NCBI RefSeq assembly: GCF_014290175.1
Contig: NZ_JACOOR010000002.1
Coordinates: 434,001 to 498,000 of the forward strand
From: Anaerosacchariphilus hominis
GTDB taxonomy: Bacteria > Bacillota > Clostridia > Lachnospirales > Lachnospiraceae
Reading direction: 5' to 3'
DNA length: 64,000 bases
The notes below the pieces were generated by a model that saw nothing but the letters and a program-made list of their open reading frames with translations, was not told the origin of the DNA and made no database searches. A program made the position numbers and the translations under genes. This document shows, one piece after another, positions 7,968-17,124 of this stretch; the first letter of the stretch is position 1, and each line of letters begins with the position of its first letter.

Positions 7968-10900
7968 ATGAACAAACACAGTCGAAAGGGCGAAACAGGG
8001 CGTCTGTGTGTCCGGCTTCTGGCGGGAATTCTGCTGAGTCTGCTGATATGGAGCGAAAACGGATATGCGGCCCGGGAGGAAACGACGTATTTTACATGGC
8101 AGACAGAGGAGGAGATTCTGAAGCTGGCCGGGGAAGGGATCGATCTGAAGGAATTTTTCCGCTATTCGGTCTGGGATTTTCTGAATCCGGAGCTTCTGGA
8201 GGGGCTGGTGCAGGCGGAGCATACCCTGGAGGACGCCTGGGAGGCCATCAAAGCATGCAGGGAGCAGGGAAATCCGGCTCTGGAGCAGCTGCCGTCGGAT
8301 CTGCAGAGGATTGCGGAGGCCTTTGCACAGAACCCGGAGCCGCTGGATCTGGGAGACCGGAAAACAGCCGGATTCTCAGGGGCCATGTCCTCGGCCCTGG
8401 GAAGTATTCCGGCCCTGGGAAGCGGAAGCCACGGTCCCATTCTGAAGATTCACCTGAGCGGGGAGACAGCCTTTTGCGCCCGCTTCGGAGCGGCCTGCCG
8501 GACAGGTATGCTGTACACGTCGGTGCCTTTGTCGGACATTGGTCTCGACGAGGGAAAGGCCCGGACGGTCCGTGCCCTGCTGGCCCAGTACCGTGAGGCC
8601 CAGCAGATCTATAACGGCCCGGCCAATTATATCATGACCCAGGCGGGCATCTGGTTAGTACAGAACGGAAAATGGACCGGAGACGGGGAGGAAATGGCTG
8701 CGTCCATTGCTCCACTTTTTTCCAAAACGCCGGACTGCCCCAGTACCGCCTTTGCGGCCGATTATTTCCGGGCCATTGTGGAGTGGATGAACCATCCGGA
8801 CAACCGGGAGAAGATCGAAAGCACCGGTCTGGAAGCCTGGGCCTACGGCCCCAATCAGTATTTGGTTACTGCCACCGGAGAGGGAGGAAGCCTGGAGGAG
8901 CTGGGAGCCTACGGACGGGTGGAACTGGTGAAGAAGGATCAGGAGACCGGAAATGTCATCGCGGATACAGCAGAATTTACCATTCTGGAGTGGAACGGAA
9001 GCGCCTATGAGAAGTCAGAGGTGTCCATGAGCCGGGAAGGAGACCGTTACGTGTCTGACGATCTGTTTCGCACAGAGAAGAATCAGGGAAAGTTCTGTCT
9101 GGAGGAGACGTCAGCGCCTCACAGCGGAACTCAGACCGGATATCAGGGAGACTACGAGGCAGGGAAAAAGAAGCAGCACCTCTTTCAGATAGAAGAGGGA
9201 ATGAAAGGAGGGATCATCACCCTCGCCAATGAGGGAGGAGCCTTTGTGAACCGCCGTGTTACAGGCCGGATTGTGCTGAAAAAGCTGGATGTGGAGGCGG
9301 ACGCCTATCTGCAGGGGGAGGCGTCCCACGGAAGCAGCAGCCTGGATGGAGCCGTCTACGATCTGTACGCGGCGGATCCGGTGATTCATCCGGACGGCGT
9401 AACGGGTGTGTTATACCGGGCAGGAGAACGGGTTGCCTCCGGAACGGTAAAGAATGGAAGCTGTGTGTTTGAAAATCTGTATCTGGGTTCCTATGAGATC
9501 CGGGAGCGGCAGAAGGGAGAGACTCAGGCCGACGGAAAGAAGCTGTCCTATGCAGAGGGTTATCTGCTGGACGAGACGGTTTATCCGGTGAATCTGCCCT
9601 ATGAGGGCGAGCAGACGGCGGAGGTGCAGCGGCAGGTGGTAAGCCGGAAGGAACAGGTTATCAAGGCAAAGGCAGTATGGGAAAAGGTAGAAAGTGCCGC
9701 CGGACAGGGGAATATCAGCTATCTTAAGGGAGCAGGCTTTACGATATATCGGATCGACCGCCTGGGCCGGAAGGGGCAGTTTGAGAAAAAAAGCGATGGA
9801 ACCTGGAAGGAGGAAAGTATCCGGGAGGCTTATCTGGTAAAGGGCTATACGGAGAGTCAGCCGAAGTACGATTTTTCCGGAGAAGAAGAGGCCATTGCCA
9901 CCCTGTACCTGCGGGATACGGCTCTGCGTGAGGATACGGCCGGATACTGGGGTGATGCCCAGAGAGATATCCGGGAAGGAAAGCTGGTAGCCCTGGGCGG
10001 ACATGCCTATCGGGTGGCGGAGCTTTTTTCCGATGAGGACGGCAGGGTGATCACGCCCTATCTGCCCTACGGCCAGTATTTGGTGGTGGAAACTACGGTA
10101 CCGAAGGATCATTTTATGGCGCCGCCTTTTGTGCTGACCTTTTACCAGGGGCGGACGGAACGAATTCAGACGGTGGGTGTGACGGAGAATACGCCCTATG
10201 GACAGAATGTGCGAAAGTCTCAGGAAGATCCGGTCAGGCCCTGGGAGGCAGTATATTTTTCAGGAGTGCTGGATAATGAGGCCACGGAACAACTGCTGCG
10301 CCTGTACAAAAAGGATACGGATACGGGAAAAACCGTGCTTCTTTCGGACACCCGGTTCCGGATCGCCAGAATGAATGAGGAGACCGGGGAAAAGACCTAT
10401 CTGACCCATACCTCCTATTATCCGGATACGGTGAACCGGGAGGAGTTTTTCACCAACAAAGAGGGCTATCTGCAGCTTCCGGAGCTTTTGCCGGTGGGAC
10501 TTTATCAGATTGAGGAAACGGAGGGACCTGAGGGCTTTTATAATGATATTCCGGGCGGCTATGTGCAGTTCCGGATGACCACCGACCGGGAGTACCGCTC
10601 TTTGACCGGAACCGGGGAAGAGGGCTCGACCCTGGAAGGGGATCTGGGAAGCAGAGACGTGCTTCTGATTCTGGAGCATTACGGAAACCGGGAGACCCGG
10701 GGCATCCTGACCCTGCGAAAGGAGGGGGAGCAGCTGACAGGCTATGAGCCGGCCGGTCTCCGGCAGAGACTGCGGGGGCTTTTGGGGCTTTCGGAAAAGA
10801 AAGAATTTGTCTATGAGAAGCTTCCTCTGGCCGGAGCCGAATATACGGTGCGGGCTGCGGAGGATATCGTGACCCAGGATCGACAGACAGATGAAGCAGG

Positions 10901-12185
10901 AAAACGGATCCTGTGGTTCCGGAAGGGAGAGACCGTGGCGGTGCTGGTGACCGGGGAGGACGGACAGATTGACGAGGTGCGTCCGGTAGCAGCGGGATAC
11001 CCGGATGGCCATCCCATCCTGAAGACAGAGCATGACGGGGCAGAAGGGACAGTAAAGGTGACCCTGCCCCTGGGAAGCTATGAAGTGGAGGAGACAAAAG
11101 CTCCCTGGGGTTATGTGAGAAACCCGGAGATCCGGACTGTGACCTTTACCTGGGAGCATCAGTTTCAGGAATTCGTCTATGAGGGATGGTCAGAGGAGAA
11201 CCGGAGAGTAAAGGCGGTTCCGGAGGAAAACAGCGTAAGGCCGGGTGTGGGAATCTGGAAGACGGCCATGGAGAACGGACAGCCCCTGGAGGGCGTGACT
11301 TTCGGACTCTATACGCCGGACGCCATCTATGGACGGGATGGAGGTTTACTTGTGGAAGCAGGGGCCCTCCTGGGTACCTGTGTGACCGGAGAGGACGGAA
11401 AGGGCATCTTTGCGGTGGATGTGCCGCTGCGAGGCGGGCATTACGGAGAAAAGGAAGGACAGAATTCCGGCGTCTATGAGATCCGGGAGCTGGAGACACC
11501 GGAGGGCGTCCGGAAGGATGACACTCCGGTGCAGGTGGAGTTCCGATATCGGGATGACAGGACGGAGACGGTGATCGTCGGAGGGGAGAAGCAGAATGAT
11601 ACCAGCGAACTGAAGGTGTCCAAGCGGGATCTGACCGATGGGGAGGAGCTTCCGGGAGCTACTCTGACTATCCGGGAGGACTGGAGCGGCAGAGTCGTCC
11701 ATGTGTGGACCTCCGACGGGACGGCCCGGGAGATCCGGGGACTGGCGGTGAACAGTCCGGGAGAAAAACCGGAGAAGACCTATACCCTGACAGAGCTTGC
11801 GGCGCCCCGGGGATATCAAAAGGCTGAAAGTATCCGGTTTGCCCTTCAGGAAGAGGAAGACGGAAGCTGGAACCGGGTGCTGGTCTATGACCGGAACACA
11901 GATACCTATGTTCCGGCCGCAGACCGTACTGTGATTCTCTATGACGCGCCGGGCGAAAGCCCGGAGCAGCCGGAGAGCCCGGATGCCCCGGATACGCCGA
12001 AATCATCCTCCGGCAGCCATGGAAGCAGCGGTAAGAGTCATCAGCCGGTGGAGGCTGCGCCCACCGGGGACACTGCGCCGGTGGCCTTTTATCTGGGGCT
12101 CCTGGCGGCAGGCAGCCTCCCTGTCCCGGCCGTGTGGCTTTATGCCCGTCTCCGGTACCGGCGTTCCAGAAAGCCCAGAAGCTGA
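7968..12185 (+). CDS. Giant thioester/Cna-B surface adhesin with C-terminal anchor
   Basis: 1405 residues. Signal peptide at 1-35. A thioester-domain-like region follows: Cys in TAFCARFGAAC (about 170) and Gln in IMTQAGIWLVQ (about 223), the Cys/TQxxIW pair that forms an internal thioester in Gram-positive adhesins. Then come at least six Cna-B/SpaA-type beta domains (KKDQETGN ~318, LKKLDVE ~437, YKKDTDTGK ~778, LRKEGEQL ~912, IWKTAMENG ~1092, VSKRDLTDG ~1215), each with the Lys and late YEI/YQIEE pattern typical of isopeptide-stabilised repeats. A Pro/Ser-rich stalk, a non-standard sorting motif APTGD, a membrane span and RYRRSRK close it. GGAAGGAG lies 14 bases before the ATG. No sortase is adjacent. 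The 3' end overlaps the convergent permease gene by 46 bases. Confidence 0.88.
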   Translation: MNKHSRKGETGRLCVRLLAGILLSLLIWSENGYAAREETTYFTWQTEEEILKLAGEGIDLKEFFRYSVWDFLNPELLEGLVQAEHTLEDAWEAIKACREQGNPALEQLPSDLQRIAEAFAQNPEPLDLGDRKTAGFSGAMSSALGSIPALGSGSHGPILKIHLSGETAFCARFGAACRTGMLYTSVPLSDIGLDEGKARTVRALLAQYREAQQIYNGPANYIMTQAGIWLVQNGKWTGDGEEMAASIAPLFSKTPDCPSTAFAADYFRAIVEWMNHPDNREKIESTGLEAWAYGPNQYLVTATGEGGSLEELGAYGRVELVKKDQETGNVIADTAEFTILEWNGSAYEKSEVSMSREGDRYVSDDLFRTEKNQGKFCLEETSAPHSGTQTGYQGDYEAGKKKQHLFQIEEGMKGGIITLANEGGAFVNRRVTGRIVLKKLDVEADAYLQGEASHGSSSLDGAVYDLYAADPVIHPDGVTGVLYRAGERVASGTVKNGSCVFENLYLGSYEIRERQKGETQADGKKLSYAEGYLLDETVYPVNLPYEGEQTAEVQRQVVSRKEQVIKAKAVWEKVESAAGQGNISYLKGAGFTIYRIDRLGRKGQFEKKSDGTWKEESIREAYLVKGYTESQPKYDFSGEEEAIATLYLRDTALREDTAGYWGDAQRDIREGKLVALGGHAYRVAELFSDEDGRVITPYLPYGQYLVVETTVPKDHFMAPPFVLTFYQGRTERIQTVGVTENTPYGQNVRKSQEDPVRPWEAVYFSGVLDNEATEQLLRLYKKDTDTGKTVLLSDTRFRIARMNEETGEKTYLTHTSYYPDTVNREEFFTNKEGYLQLPELLPVGLYQIEETEGPEGFYNDIPGGYVQFRMTTDREYRSLTGTGEEGSTLEGDLGSRDVLLILEHYGNRETRGILTLRKEGEQLTGYEPAGLRQRLRGLLGLSEKKEFVYEKLPLAGAEYTVRAAEDIVTQDRQTDEAGKRILWFRKGETVAVLVTGEDGQIDEVRPVAAGYPDGHPILKTEHDGAEGTVKVTLPLGSYEVEETKAPWGYVRNPEIRTVTFTWEHQFQEFVYEGWSEENRRVKAVPEENSVRPGVGIWKTAMENGQPLEGVTFGLYTPDAIYGRDGGLLVEAGALLGTCVTGEDGKGIFAVDVPLRGGHYGEKEGQNSGVYEIRELETPEGVRKDDTPVQVEFRYRDDRTETVIVGGEKQNDTSELKVSKRDLTDGEELPGATLTIREDWSGRVVHVWTSDGTAREIRGLAVNSPGEKPEKTYTLTELAAPRGYQKAESIRFALQEEEDGSWNRVLVYDRNTDTYVPAADRTVILYDAPGESPEQPESPDAPDTPKSSSGSHGSSGKSHQPVEAAPTGDTAPVAFYLGLLAAGSLPVPAVWLYARLRYRRSRKPRS

Positions 12186-12952
12186 TAGAGCAGCATGGCC
12201 ATGAGACAAAGCAGGACGATGGCCATCAGCACCAGATCCAGCTGAAAGACCTGGCTGCCATAGATGATGAGGTAGCCCAGGCCCCGGCGGCTGCCGATGA
12301 ATTCCCCGATGATGACGCCCACCAGACAGAGGCCGATATTGACTTTCATGGTGTTCAGAAATACGGGCACAGAGCCGGGAAGGATGACCTTGGCAAGCAT
12401 GTGATACCGGCCGCCGCCCAGGGTCCGGATGAGTTTCAGCTTCTCCGGATCTGCCTCGGAAAATCCGGTGTACAGAGTGAGAATACTGCCAAAGATGGCC
12501 ACAGAAATTCCGGCCACGATGATAGTCCGCATGTTAGCTCCCAGCCACACAATAAGGAGGGGAGCCAGAGCGGATTTTGGCAGACTGTTCAGGACCACCA
12601 GATAAGGCTCCAGAATCCGGGAGAGACTGGGAGAGAGCCACAGAAGCACCGCAGTCAGGAGACTGAGGAGAGATACCAGAAGAAAGCTCAGCAGAGTCTC
12701 CAGCAGGGTGACGCCCGTATGAAGAAGGATGGAGCCGTCCCGGATCATGGAGAGAAAGGTCTGTAGCACCCGGGTGGGACTGCTAAAGATGAAGGCGTCG
12801 ATCAGGTGAAGCCGGGTGCTGGTCTCCCAGAGAACCAGGAAAAGGATGAAAATCAGAATCCGGGCCAGACATATGCTGCGCCTCTGGAGGCGCAGCCTCT
12901 TTAAAAAGCTCTGCTGGGCCCGGGAGCAGGAGGAGAGAGGTTCAGACATCAT
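12140..12952 (-). CDS. ABC transporter permease (SsuC/TauC/ThiX type)
   Basis: 270 residues, about six membrane spans, with the cytoplasmic EAA-like loop TLGGGRYHMLAKVILPGS characteristic of nitrate/sulfonate/taurine/pyrimidine-type importers. It overlaps the ATPase gene by 11 bases, so translation is coupled. A periplasmic-type binding protein is normally encoded with such pairs, but none is found in the window; the substrate therefore cannot be named. The 3' end overlaps the convergent adhesin gene. Confidence 0.88.
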   Translation of the reverse strand: MMSEPLSSCSRAQQSFLKRLRLQRRSICLARILIFILFLVLWETSTRLHLIDAFIFSSPTRVLQTFLSMIRDGSILLHTGVTLLETLLSFLLVSLLSLLTAVLLWLSPSLSRILEPYLVVLNSLPKSALAPLLIVWLGANMRTIIVAGISVAIFGSILTLYTGFSEADPEKLKLIRTLGGGRYHMLAKVILPGSVPVFLNTMKVNIGLCLVGVIIGEFIGSRRGLGYLIIYGSQVFQLDLVLMAIVLLCLMAMLLYQLLGFLERRYRRRA

Positions 12953-13709
12953 CGTTCAGCTCCTTCCAGAGAAGATTAAAATAATCTTTGAATTCCGGGG
13001 CATTTCGGGAAGCCAGAGGAGTGCGGCATTCCATGGAAAAGGTGATGGGAAGGCACAGTTTGACCCGTCCGGGACGCCGGGACAGCACCAGCACCTGATC
13101 AGCCATGCTGACGGCTTCGGAAAGGTCATGGGTGACCAGAATGGCGGTTTTGTCCTGTTCCTTGATGATGCCGTAGATATCGTCGCAGACCGAAAGCCGG
13201 GTCTGATAGTCCAGGGCTGAAAAGGGTTCGTCGAGAAGCAGAAGATCCGGTTCCATGGCCAGGGTGCGGATGAGAGCAGCCCGCTGGCGCATGCCGCCGG
13301 AGAGCTGGGAGGGCCGGGACTCCCGGAAGGCGGACAGACCGTAGGAGGAGATCATGTGATCGACCTTCTCCAGCTTTTCAGGGGTCTTTTGGTTCCGGAT
13401 CTCCAGTCCCAGAAGCACATTGCTGTAGATGGTGCGCCACTCAAAGAGGTGGTCCCGCTGGAGCATGTAGCCGATGTTGGCCCGGGCTTCCCGGACGGGA
13501 ACGCCCTGGAGAAGGATTCGCCCCTCCTCCGGCATAAGGAGGCCGGAGATCAGGGACAGGAGTGTAGATTTTCCACAGCCGCTGGGGCCCACCACGGCCA
13601 GAAAATGGCCCGGTTCCAGGGAAAAGGATATATCGGAAAGAGCCGGAGTCTCTCCCTCTGCCTGATGGTAGGCATAGGAAACATGCTCCAGCGTAAGAAG
13701 CGGATTCAT
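12942..13709 (-). CDS. ABC transporter ATP-binding protein (SsuB/TauB type)
   Basis: 255 residues from the ATG at 13709 with GGAGG seven bases upstream (a TTG two codons earlier is less likely). Walker A is GPSGCGKST, Q-loop MLQRDHLFEW, signature LSGGMRQRAAL, Walker B LLLLDEPFSALD, and the switch His is in LVTHDLSEA. It energises the permease encoded next. The C-terminal lines resemble the nitrate/taurine/aliphatic-sulfonate subclass. It is divergent from the two-component system at 13938, with a palindrome and direct repeats in between, suggesting joint regulation. Confidence 0.92.
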   Translation of the reverse strand: MNPLLTLEHVSYAYHQAEGETPALSDISFSLEPGHFLAVVGPSGCGKSTLLSLISGLLMPEEGRILLQGVPVREARANIGYMLQRDHLFEWRTIYSNVLLGLEIRNQKTPEKLEKVDHMISSYGLSAFRESRPSQLSGGMRQRAALIRTLAMEPDLLLLDEPFSALDYQTRLSVCDDIYGIIKEQDKTAILVTHDLSEAVSMADQVLVLSRRPGRVKLCLPITFSMECRTPLASRNAPEFKDYFNLLWKELNDDV

Positions 13710-13819
13710 AGGCAAGCCTCCTGATATTATATAGTTAGTTTATGGAAAAATAAATGTGGGTGTGACTTAAATAATAATTGCAGCGGAAATCAGGCAGCGC
13801 ATGATTTCTGTGCATAATA

Positions 13820-13850
13820 CATCATGGTTGGTCTATGACCAACCATGATG
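13820..13850. repeat. 14-bp perfect palindrome with 3-base loop
   Basis: CATCATGGTTGGTC (13820-13833) and its exact reverse complement (13837-13850) are separated by TAT. It lies between the divergent ABC transporter and the two-component system. There is no T-tract, so termination is unlikely; a dimeric-regulator operator or an RNA hairpin is more plausible. Confidence 0.7.
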
Positions 13851-13866
13851 CAAATGTGATGCAAAT
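13847..13866 (+). promoter_or_regulatory. Tandem GATGCAAAT repeats, candidate response-regulator site
   Basis: GATGCAAAT occurs at 13847-13855 and again at 13858-13866, a period of 11 bases, i.e. one helical turn. OmpR-family regulators usually bind such head-to-tail repeats. The site is 72 bases before the response regulator start and overlaps the right arm of the palindrome. Confidence 0.5.
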
Positions 13867-13937
13867 ATGTTACACTCTGAAAGAGAGCTTCGGAAAAAAT
13901 TTAAAATAAGACAGCTTTCTGAGAGGAAGGGGAACCG

Positions 13938-14600
13938 ATGATTCGTATTTTAGTGGTGGAGGATGAGCACTCCATTTCCAATTTGATAAAGGTCAATCTG
14001 ACCAGGGCCGGGTATGACTGCGACTGCGTCTATGACGGGCTGACGGCAGTGGACGCGCTGGATCAGAAGCCCTACGACCTGGTACTTCTGGACATTATGC
14101 TGCCGGGGGCCGACGGGTACGAGGTCATGGATTATATCACACCGCTGGAGATACCGGTGATTTTTCTCACCGCCAAAGCATCGGTAAAGGATCGGGTAAA
14201 GGGACTTCGGATGGGAGCGGACGATTATCTGACCAAACCCTTTGAGATTATCGAGCTGTTGGCCCGGGTAGAAACGGTACTGCGCCGGTATCATAAGACA
14301 GAGCAGGTGCTGACGGAAGGGGATCTGGTCATTGATACAGCCTCCCGGACAGTGATGAAGCAGGGCGAACCGGTGAGTCTGACCAAGAAGGAATTCGATC
14401 TGCTGCTGTTGTTTGTACGGAATAAGAATATCGCCCTGTACCGGGAGACCATTTACGAACGGATCTGGGGCGGAGAGTATCTGGGAGACAGCCGGACTGT
14501 GGATCTCCATGTGCAGCGGATGAGGAAGAAAGTGGGCTGGGAAGATCGGATCGTAACGGTCTATAAGGTGGGATACAGGCTGAAGGGAGACACGCCATGA
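13938..14600 (+). CDS. OmpR/PhoB-family response regulator
   Basis: 220 residues with RBS GAGGAAGGGG. Receiver domain about 1-115 (VVEDE; Asp52 in LLDIMLPGADG; Lys in LTKPFEI), winged helix about 125-218 (SLTKKEFDLLLL, SRTVDLHVQRMRKK, YKVGYRL). Its end overlaps the kinase start (ATGA). The pair plus the third gene form a coupled operon divergent from an ABC transporter, which is its likely target by position together with its own promoter. Confidence 0.93.
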   Translation: MIRILVVEDEHSISNLIKVNLTRAGYDCDCVYDGLTAVDALDQKPYDLVLLDIMLPGADGYEVMDYITPLEIPVIFLTAKASVKDRVKGLRMGADDYLTKPFEIIELLARVETVLRRYHKTEQVLTEGDLVIDTASRTVMKQGEPVSLTKKEFDLLLLFVRNKNIALYRETIYERIWGGEYLGDSRTVDLHVQRMRKKVGWEDRIVTVYKVGYRLKGDTP

Positions 14601-16048
14601 AATTTTCCTGGAAAATCAGTATTTCCATGCTGGTAATCAGTATCCTGGTGATGGGCCTGGGCGGTTATGCCCTGCTTGAAGCGCTCTTTTCTTCCTCCTG
14701 GCAGAGAGAGGTGGAAAACGGGGCAGAGGAAAATCGTATGCTGGCCTATTCCTTTGTGGCTTACTGGAATACTACGGCCCAGGAATGGCAGAACTTTTCC
14801 GATGGGGATATCCGAAAGACGGCGGAGGTCATGGCTGACGGAATGGCCTGGGCCGGGACAGAGTTTTCCATCTACGAAGAGGATGGACAGCTCCTGTATG
14901 GGGGAAAAAAAGAAAGCCCGGAAACCGGGAAAGAAGCGGAAAAGCTGATTCAGGTTGTATCGGAAAGACAACGCGCCAGACTTCTGCGGGAGCAGGAGGG
15001 GCGGTATGAGCTGGCCACCATGAGCAGTGTGAGTCTGGGGGAAAAACGGCTGATCTATCTGGAAAGCGATCGGGATGTGACGGTGTTATATGAGGATCGG
15101 ACAGCCCGGGAGACCATTTACCGGCGTTGGATGACGGTGATTCTGCTGCTGGAGCTTCCGGTCTGTTATCTGATGACCGTATGGCTCCTGCGGCCTCTTG
15201 GAAGGCTTTCCCGGGCAGCCCGGCGGATCGCCGGGGGAGAGCTGGAAGCCCGGGCCCGGATGGGATCCCGGGATGAAGTGGGGCTGCTGGCCAGGGATTT
15301 CAACCGGATGGCGGACCATCTGCAGCAGCAGTTTACAGAGCTTCAGGAGACAGCCAGGCGGCAGGAGGATTTTATCGGAAGTTTTGCCCATGAGCTGAAG
15401 ACGCCCCTGACTTCCATGATTGGCTATGCGGACATGCTCAGGAGCCGTGAGATGACGGAAGAGGAACGTTTTGAGGCGGCTAATTATATCTTTAAAGAGG
15501 GAAAACGATTGGAAGCCCTGTCGTTGAAACTGCTGGATCTGCTGGTACTCCGTCATGAGGAGTTGAAGAAACGGCAGGTGTCCGCAGTGTGGCTGGCGGA
15601 AGAATTGCGGGGAATCCTGGAACCGGCATTGGCGGAATACGGGATCCGTCTGAAACTTTCCGTAAAAGAGGACCGGATTGAGCTTGAGCCGGATCTGATG
15701 AAAACGGTGCTGCTAAATCTCATGGATAACGGCAGGAAAGCCATGGAAAGTGTTCCGAATCAAGAGGAGAAGTGGCTCTGTCTGCTGGGGCGGCCGGAAC
15801 AGGAAGGCTATGCCTTTTATGTGCGAGACACGGGAAAAGGTATCCCGGCGGAGGAACTGTCCCGGATCACTGAGGCTTTTTATATGGTAGATAAATCCCG
15901 GGCGCGAAAGCAGGGAGGCGCGGGTCTGGGGCTCTCCATCTGTGCGGAGATTGTGAAACGCCACGGAGGCACCCTGACGTTCCAAAGCCAGGAGGGAAGG
16001 GGCACCCTGGTCCGGGTCTGGCTTCCGGGAAAGGAGGAGAGCAGGTGA
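14597..16048 (+). CDS. Sensor histidine kinase with HAMP domain
   Basis: 483 residues. Two membrane spans (about 7-29 and 178-198) enclose a ~150-residue extracytoplasmic sensor region. HAMP about 200-250 (LLRPLGRLSRAARRIAGG), phospho-acceptor GSFAHELKTPLTSMIGY with His near 265, ATPase with LLNLMDNGRKA (N box), DTGKGIP and GGAGLGLSIC. GRKA replaces the usual ARKA but the key Asn is present. It is the cognate kinase of the overlapping regulator. The stop codon overlaps the GTG of the next gene. Confidence 0.92.
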   Translation: MKFSWKISISMLVISILVMGLGGYALLEALFSSSWQREVENGAEENRMLAYSFVAYWNTTAQEWQNFSDGDIRKTAEVMADGMAWAGTEFSIYEEDGQLLYGGKKESPETGKEAEKLIQVVSERQRARLLREQEGRYELATMSSVSLGEKRLIYLESDRDVTVLYEDRTARETIYRRWMTVILLLELPVCYLMTVWLLRPLGRLSRAARRIAGGELEARARMGSRDEVGLLARDFNRMADHLQQQFTELQETARRQEDFIGSFAHELKTPLTSMIGYADMLRSREMTEEERFEAANYIFKEGKRLEALSLKLLDLLVLRHEELKKRQVSAVWLAEELRGILEPALAEYGIRLKLSVKEDRIELEPDLMKTVLLNLMDNGRKAMESVPNQEEKWLCLLGRPEQEGYAFYVRDTGKGIPAEELSRITEAFYMVDKSRARKQGGAGLGLSICAEIVKRHGGTLTFQSQEGRGTLVRVWLPGKEESR

Positions 16049-17034
16049 AAGAGAAGAATGCGAAGAAAACGTCTGAAACGCCCATCCGGATGGAATGGCT
16101 TCTGGCAGCGGGAGCGGTGTTCGTGGCAGCAGGAATCGGTTTTGCGGTACCTCGGGTTTTACAGCAGGGAGAGGACACCAAAAGGCTGACTCAGGTGGCG
16201 GTAGAAGAGACGGAGCCGGTGCGTGTAACGCCCCAGACGGAGCTTAGTATCCGGGAGAAAACAGAACTCTTCCAGAGCGCCGATGCCAGCGCCGTGGTGC
16301 TGAATAAGGGGAGAAGATACGATGAAGCCACTATTGCCGCCCGGGTGGAGGAGGAAATAGAGAAGCTTCAGAAACTGGGAGTTCTGGAAGGGGGGACGTA
16401 CCAAAAGGCAGAGACAGACTATACCCCTCTTTTTTATGTGGATTCCAGCGGAGAGAAGTCCATGATTCTCTGGCAGGCACAACTGTATCTGAACAGAGAG
16501 GACGGTTCCTGTCTGAGCGATATGATGCTGGACGACGAGACCGGAAAGCTTCTGGGAATCTCCATGGAACGCTGGGACACAGACCGGGAGAATGGAGTTG
16601 TCTATAATGTGGCCGCAGACGGCATGGTGGAAAGCGGTGAAAGCGTGGAGAGCGGAGAAGACAGCTCTTTGGAGCTGGAAGAGGAACTGAAACAGAAGGC
16701 AGAGAGGTTTGCTTCTTATCTGGGGCTGGAGACGGAATCGGTCAGCATGAGCCCGGATATGACCAAGTACCTGGTTTCCGCAGAAGAACAGAGTACCTAT
16801 AGAGAACAGGTGAAGCGCTATATGAAAAAAGGGTATTCCGAGGATGAGGCCCGGCGGCTGATGAATGAGGAATGGGGACTGACGGAGGCAGCCCCGGACG
16901 GATCCGTAAGCGCCCAGGTGATTTACCGGGAGGGTGAGGAACAGATTTTCTACGATATCCGGCTGGGAAAAACCAGTATTTCCATCAACCCGGAACTTAC
17001 CCCCGGAAACGGAGATTCTGCTGACCAATATTGA
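16045..17034 (+). CDS. Membrane-anchored protein of unknown function linked to a two-component system
   Basis: 329 residues, GTG start overlapping the kinase stop (GTGA). One membrane span (about 17-36) leaves ~290 residues outside the cell. The exported part is polar and acidic, with a region YTPLFYVDSS-like to LYLNREDGSCLSDMMLDDET that reads as beta-rich, and a helical stretch MKKGYSEDEARRLMNEEWGL. No family recognised. Translational coupling to the kinase suggests an accessory that modulates sensing, by analogy with other exported accessory proteins of kinases; that is inference. Confidence 0.75.
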   Translation: MKEKNAKKTSETPIRMEWLLAAGAVFVAAGIGFAVPRVLQQGEDTKRLTQVAVEETEPVRVTPQTELSIREKTELFQSADASAVVLNKGRRYDEATIAARVEEEIEKLQKLGVLEGGTYQKAETDYTPLFYVDSSGEKSMILWQAQLYLNREDGSCLSDMMLDDETGKLLGISMERWDTDRENGVVYNVAADGMVESGESVESGEDSSLELEEELKQKAERFASYLGLETESVSMSPDMTKYLVSAEEQSTYREQVKRYMKKGYSEDEARRLMNEEWGLTEAAPDGSVSAQVIYREGEEQIFYDIRLGKTSISINPELTPGNGDSADQY

Positions 17035-17059
17035 AAAAACGGCAGAATTATGCTATTTT
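17031..17059 (+). promoter_or_regulatory. Probable promoter of the selenium/xanthine dehydrogenase operon
   Basis: TTGAAA (17031-17036), 17-base spacer, TATTTT (17054-17059) preceded by TGC (extended -10). The -35 overlaps the stop codon of the preceding gene. The inverted CGGAA/TTCCG between 17069 and 17089 could form a small leader hairpin. Confidence 0.5.
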
Positions 17060-17124
17060 TATAACGTCGGAAAAGGAGACCTTCCGGCGCTGTAATTTTA
17101 TTTTGGAATGATATTAAAGAGAGA

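Noticed and set aside
7769..8596. 275-codon plus-strand frame overlapping the start of the adhesin
   Set aside because: Runs through the terminator and promoter upstream, and its downstream part is Gly/Arg-rich out-of-frame translation of the adhesin signal and thioester region.
17035..17124. Selenocysteine insertion or SECIS-like element before selD
   Set aside because: selD uses Cys18 and contains no in-frame TGA; the hairpin is weak and not positioned for bacterial selenocysteine insertion.
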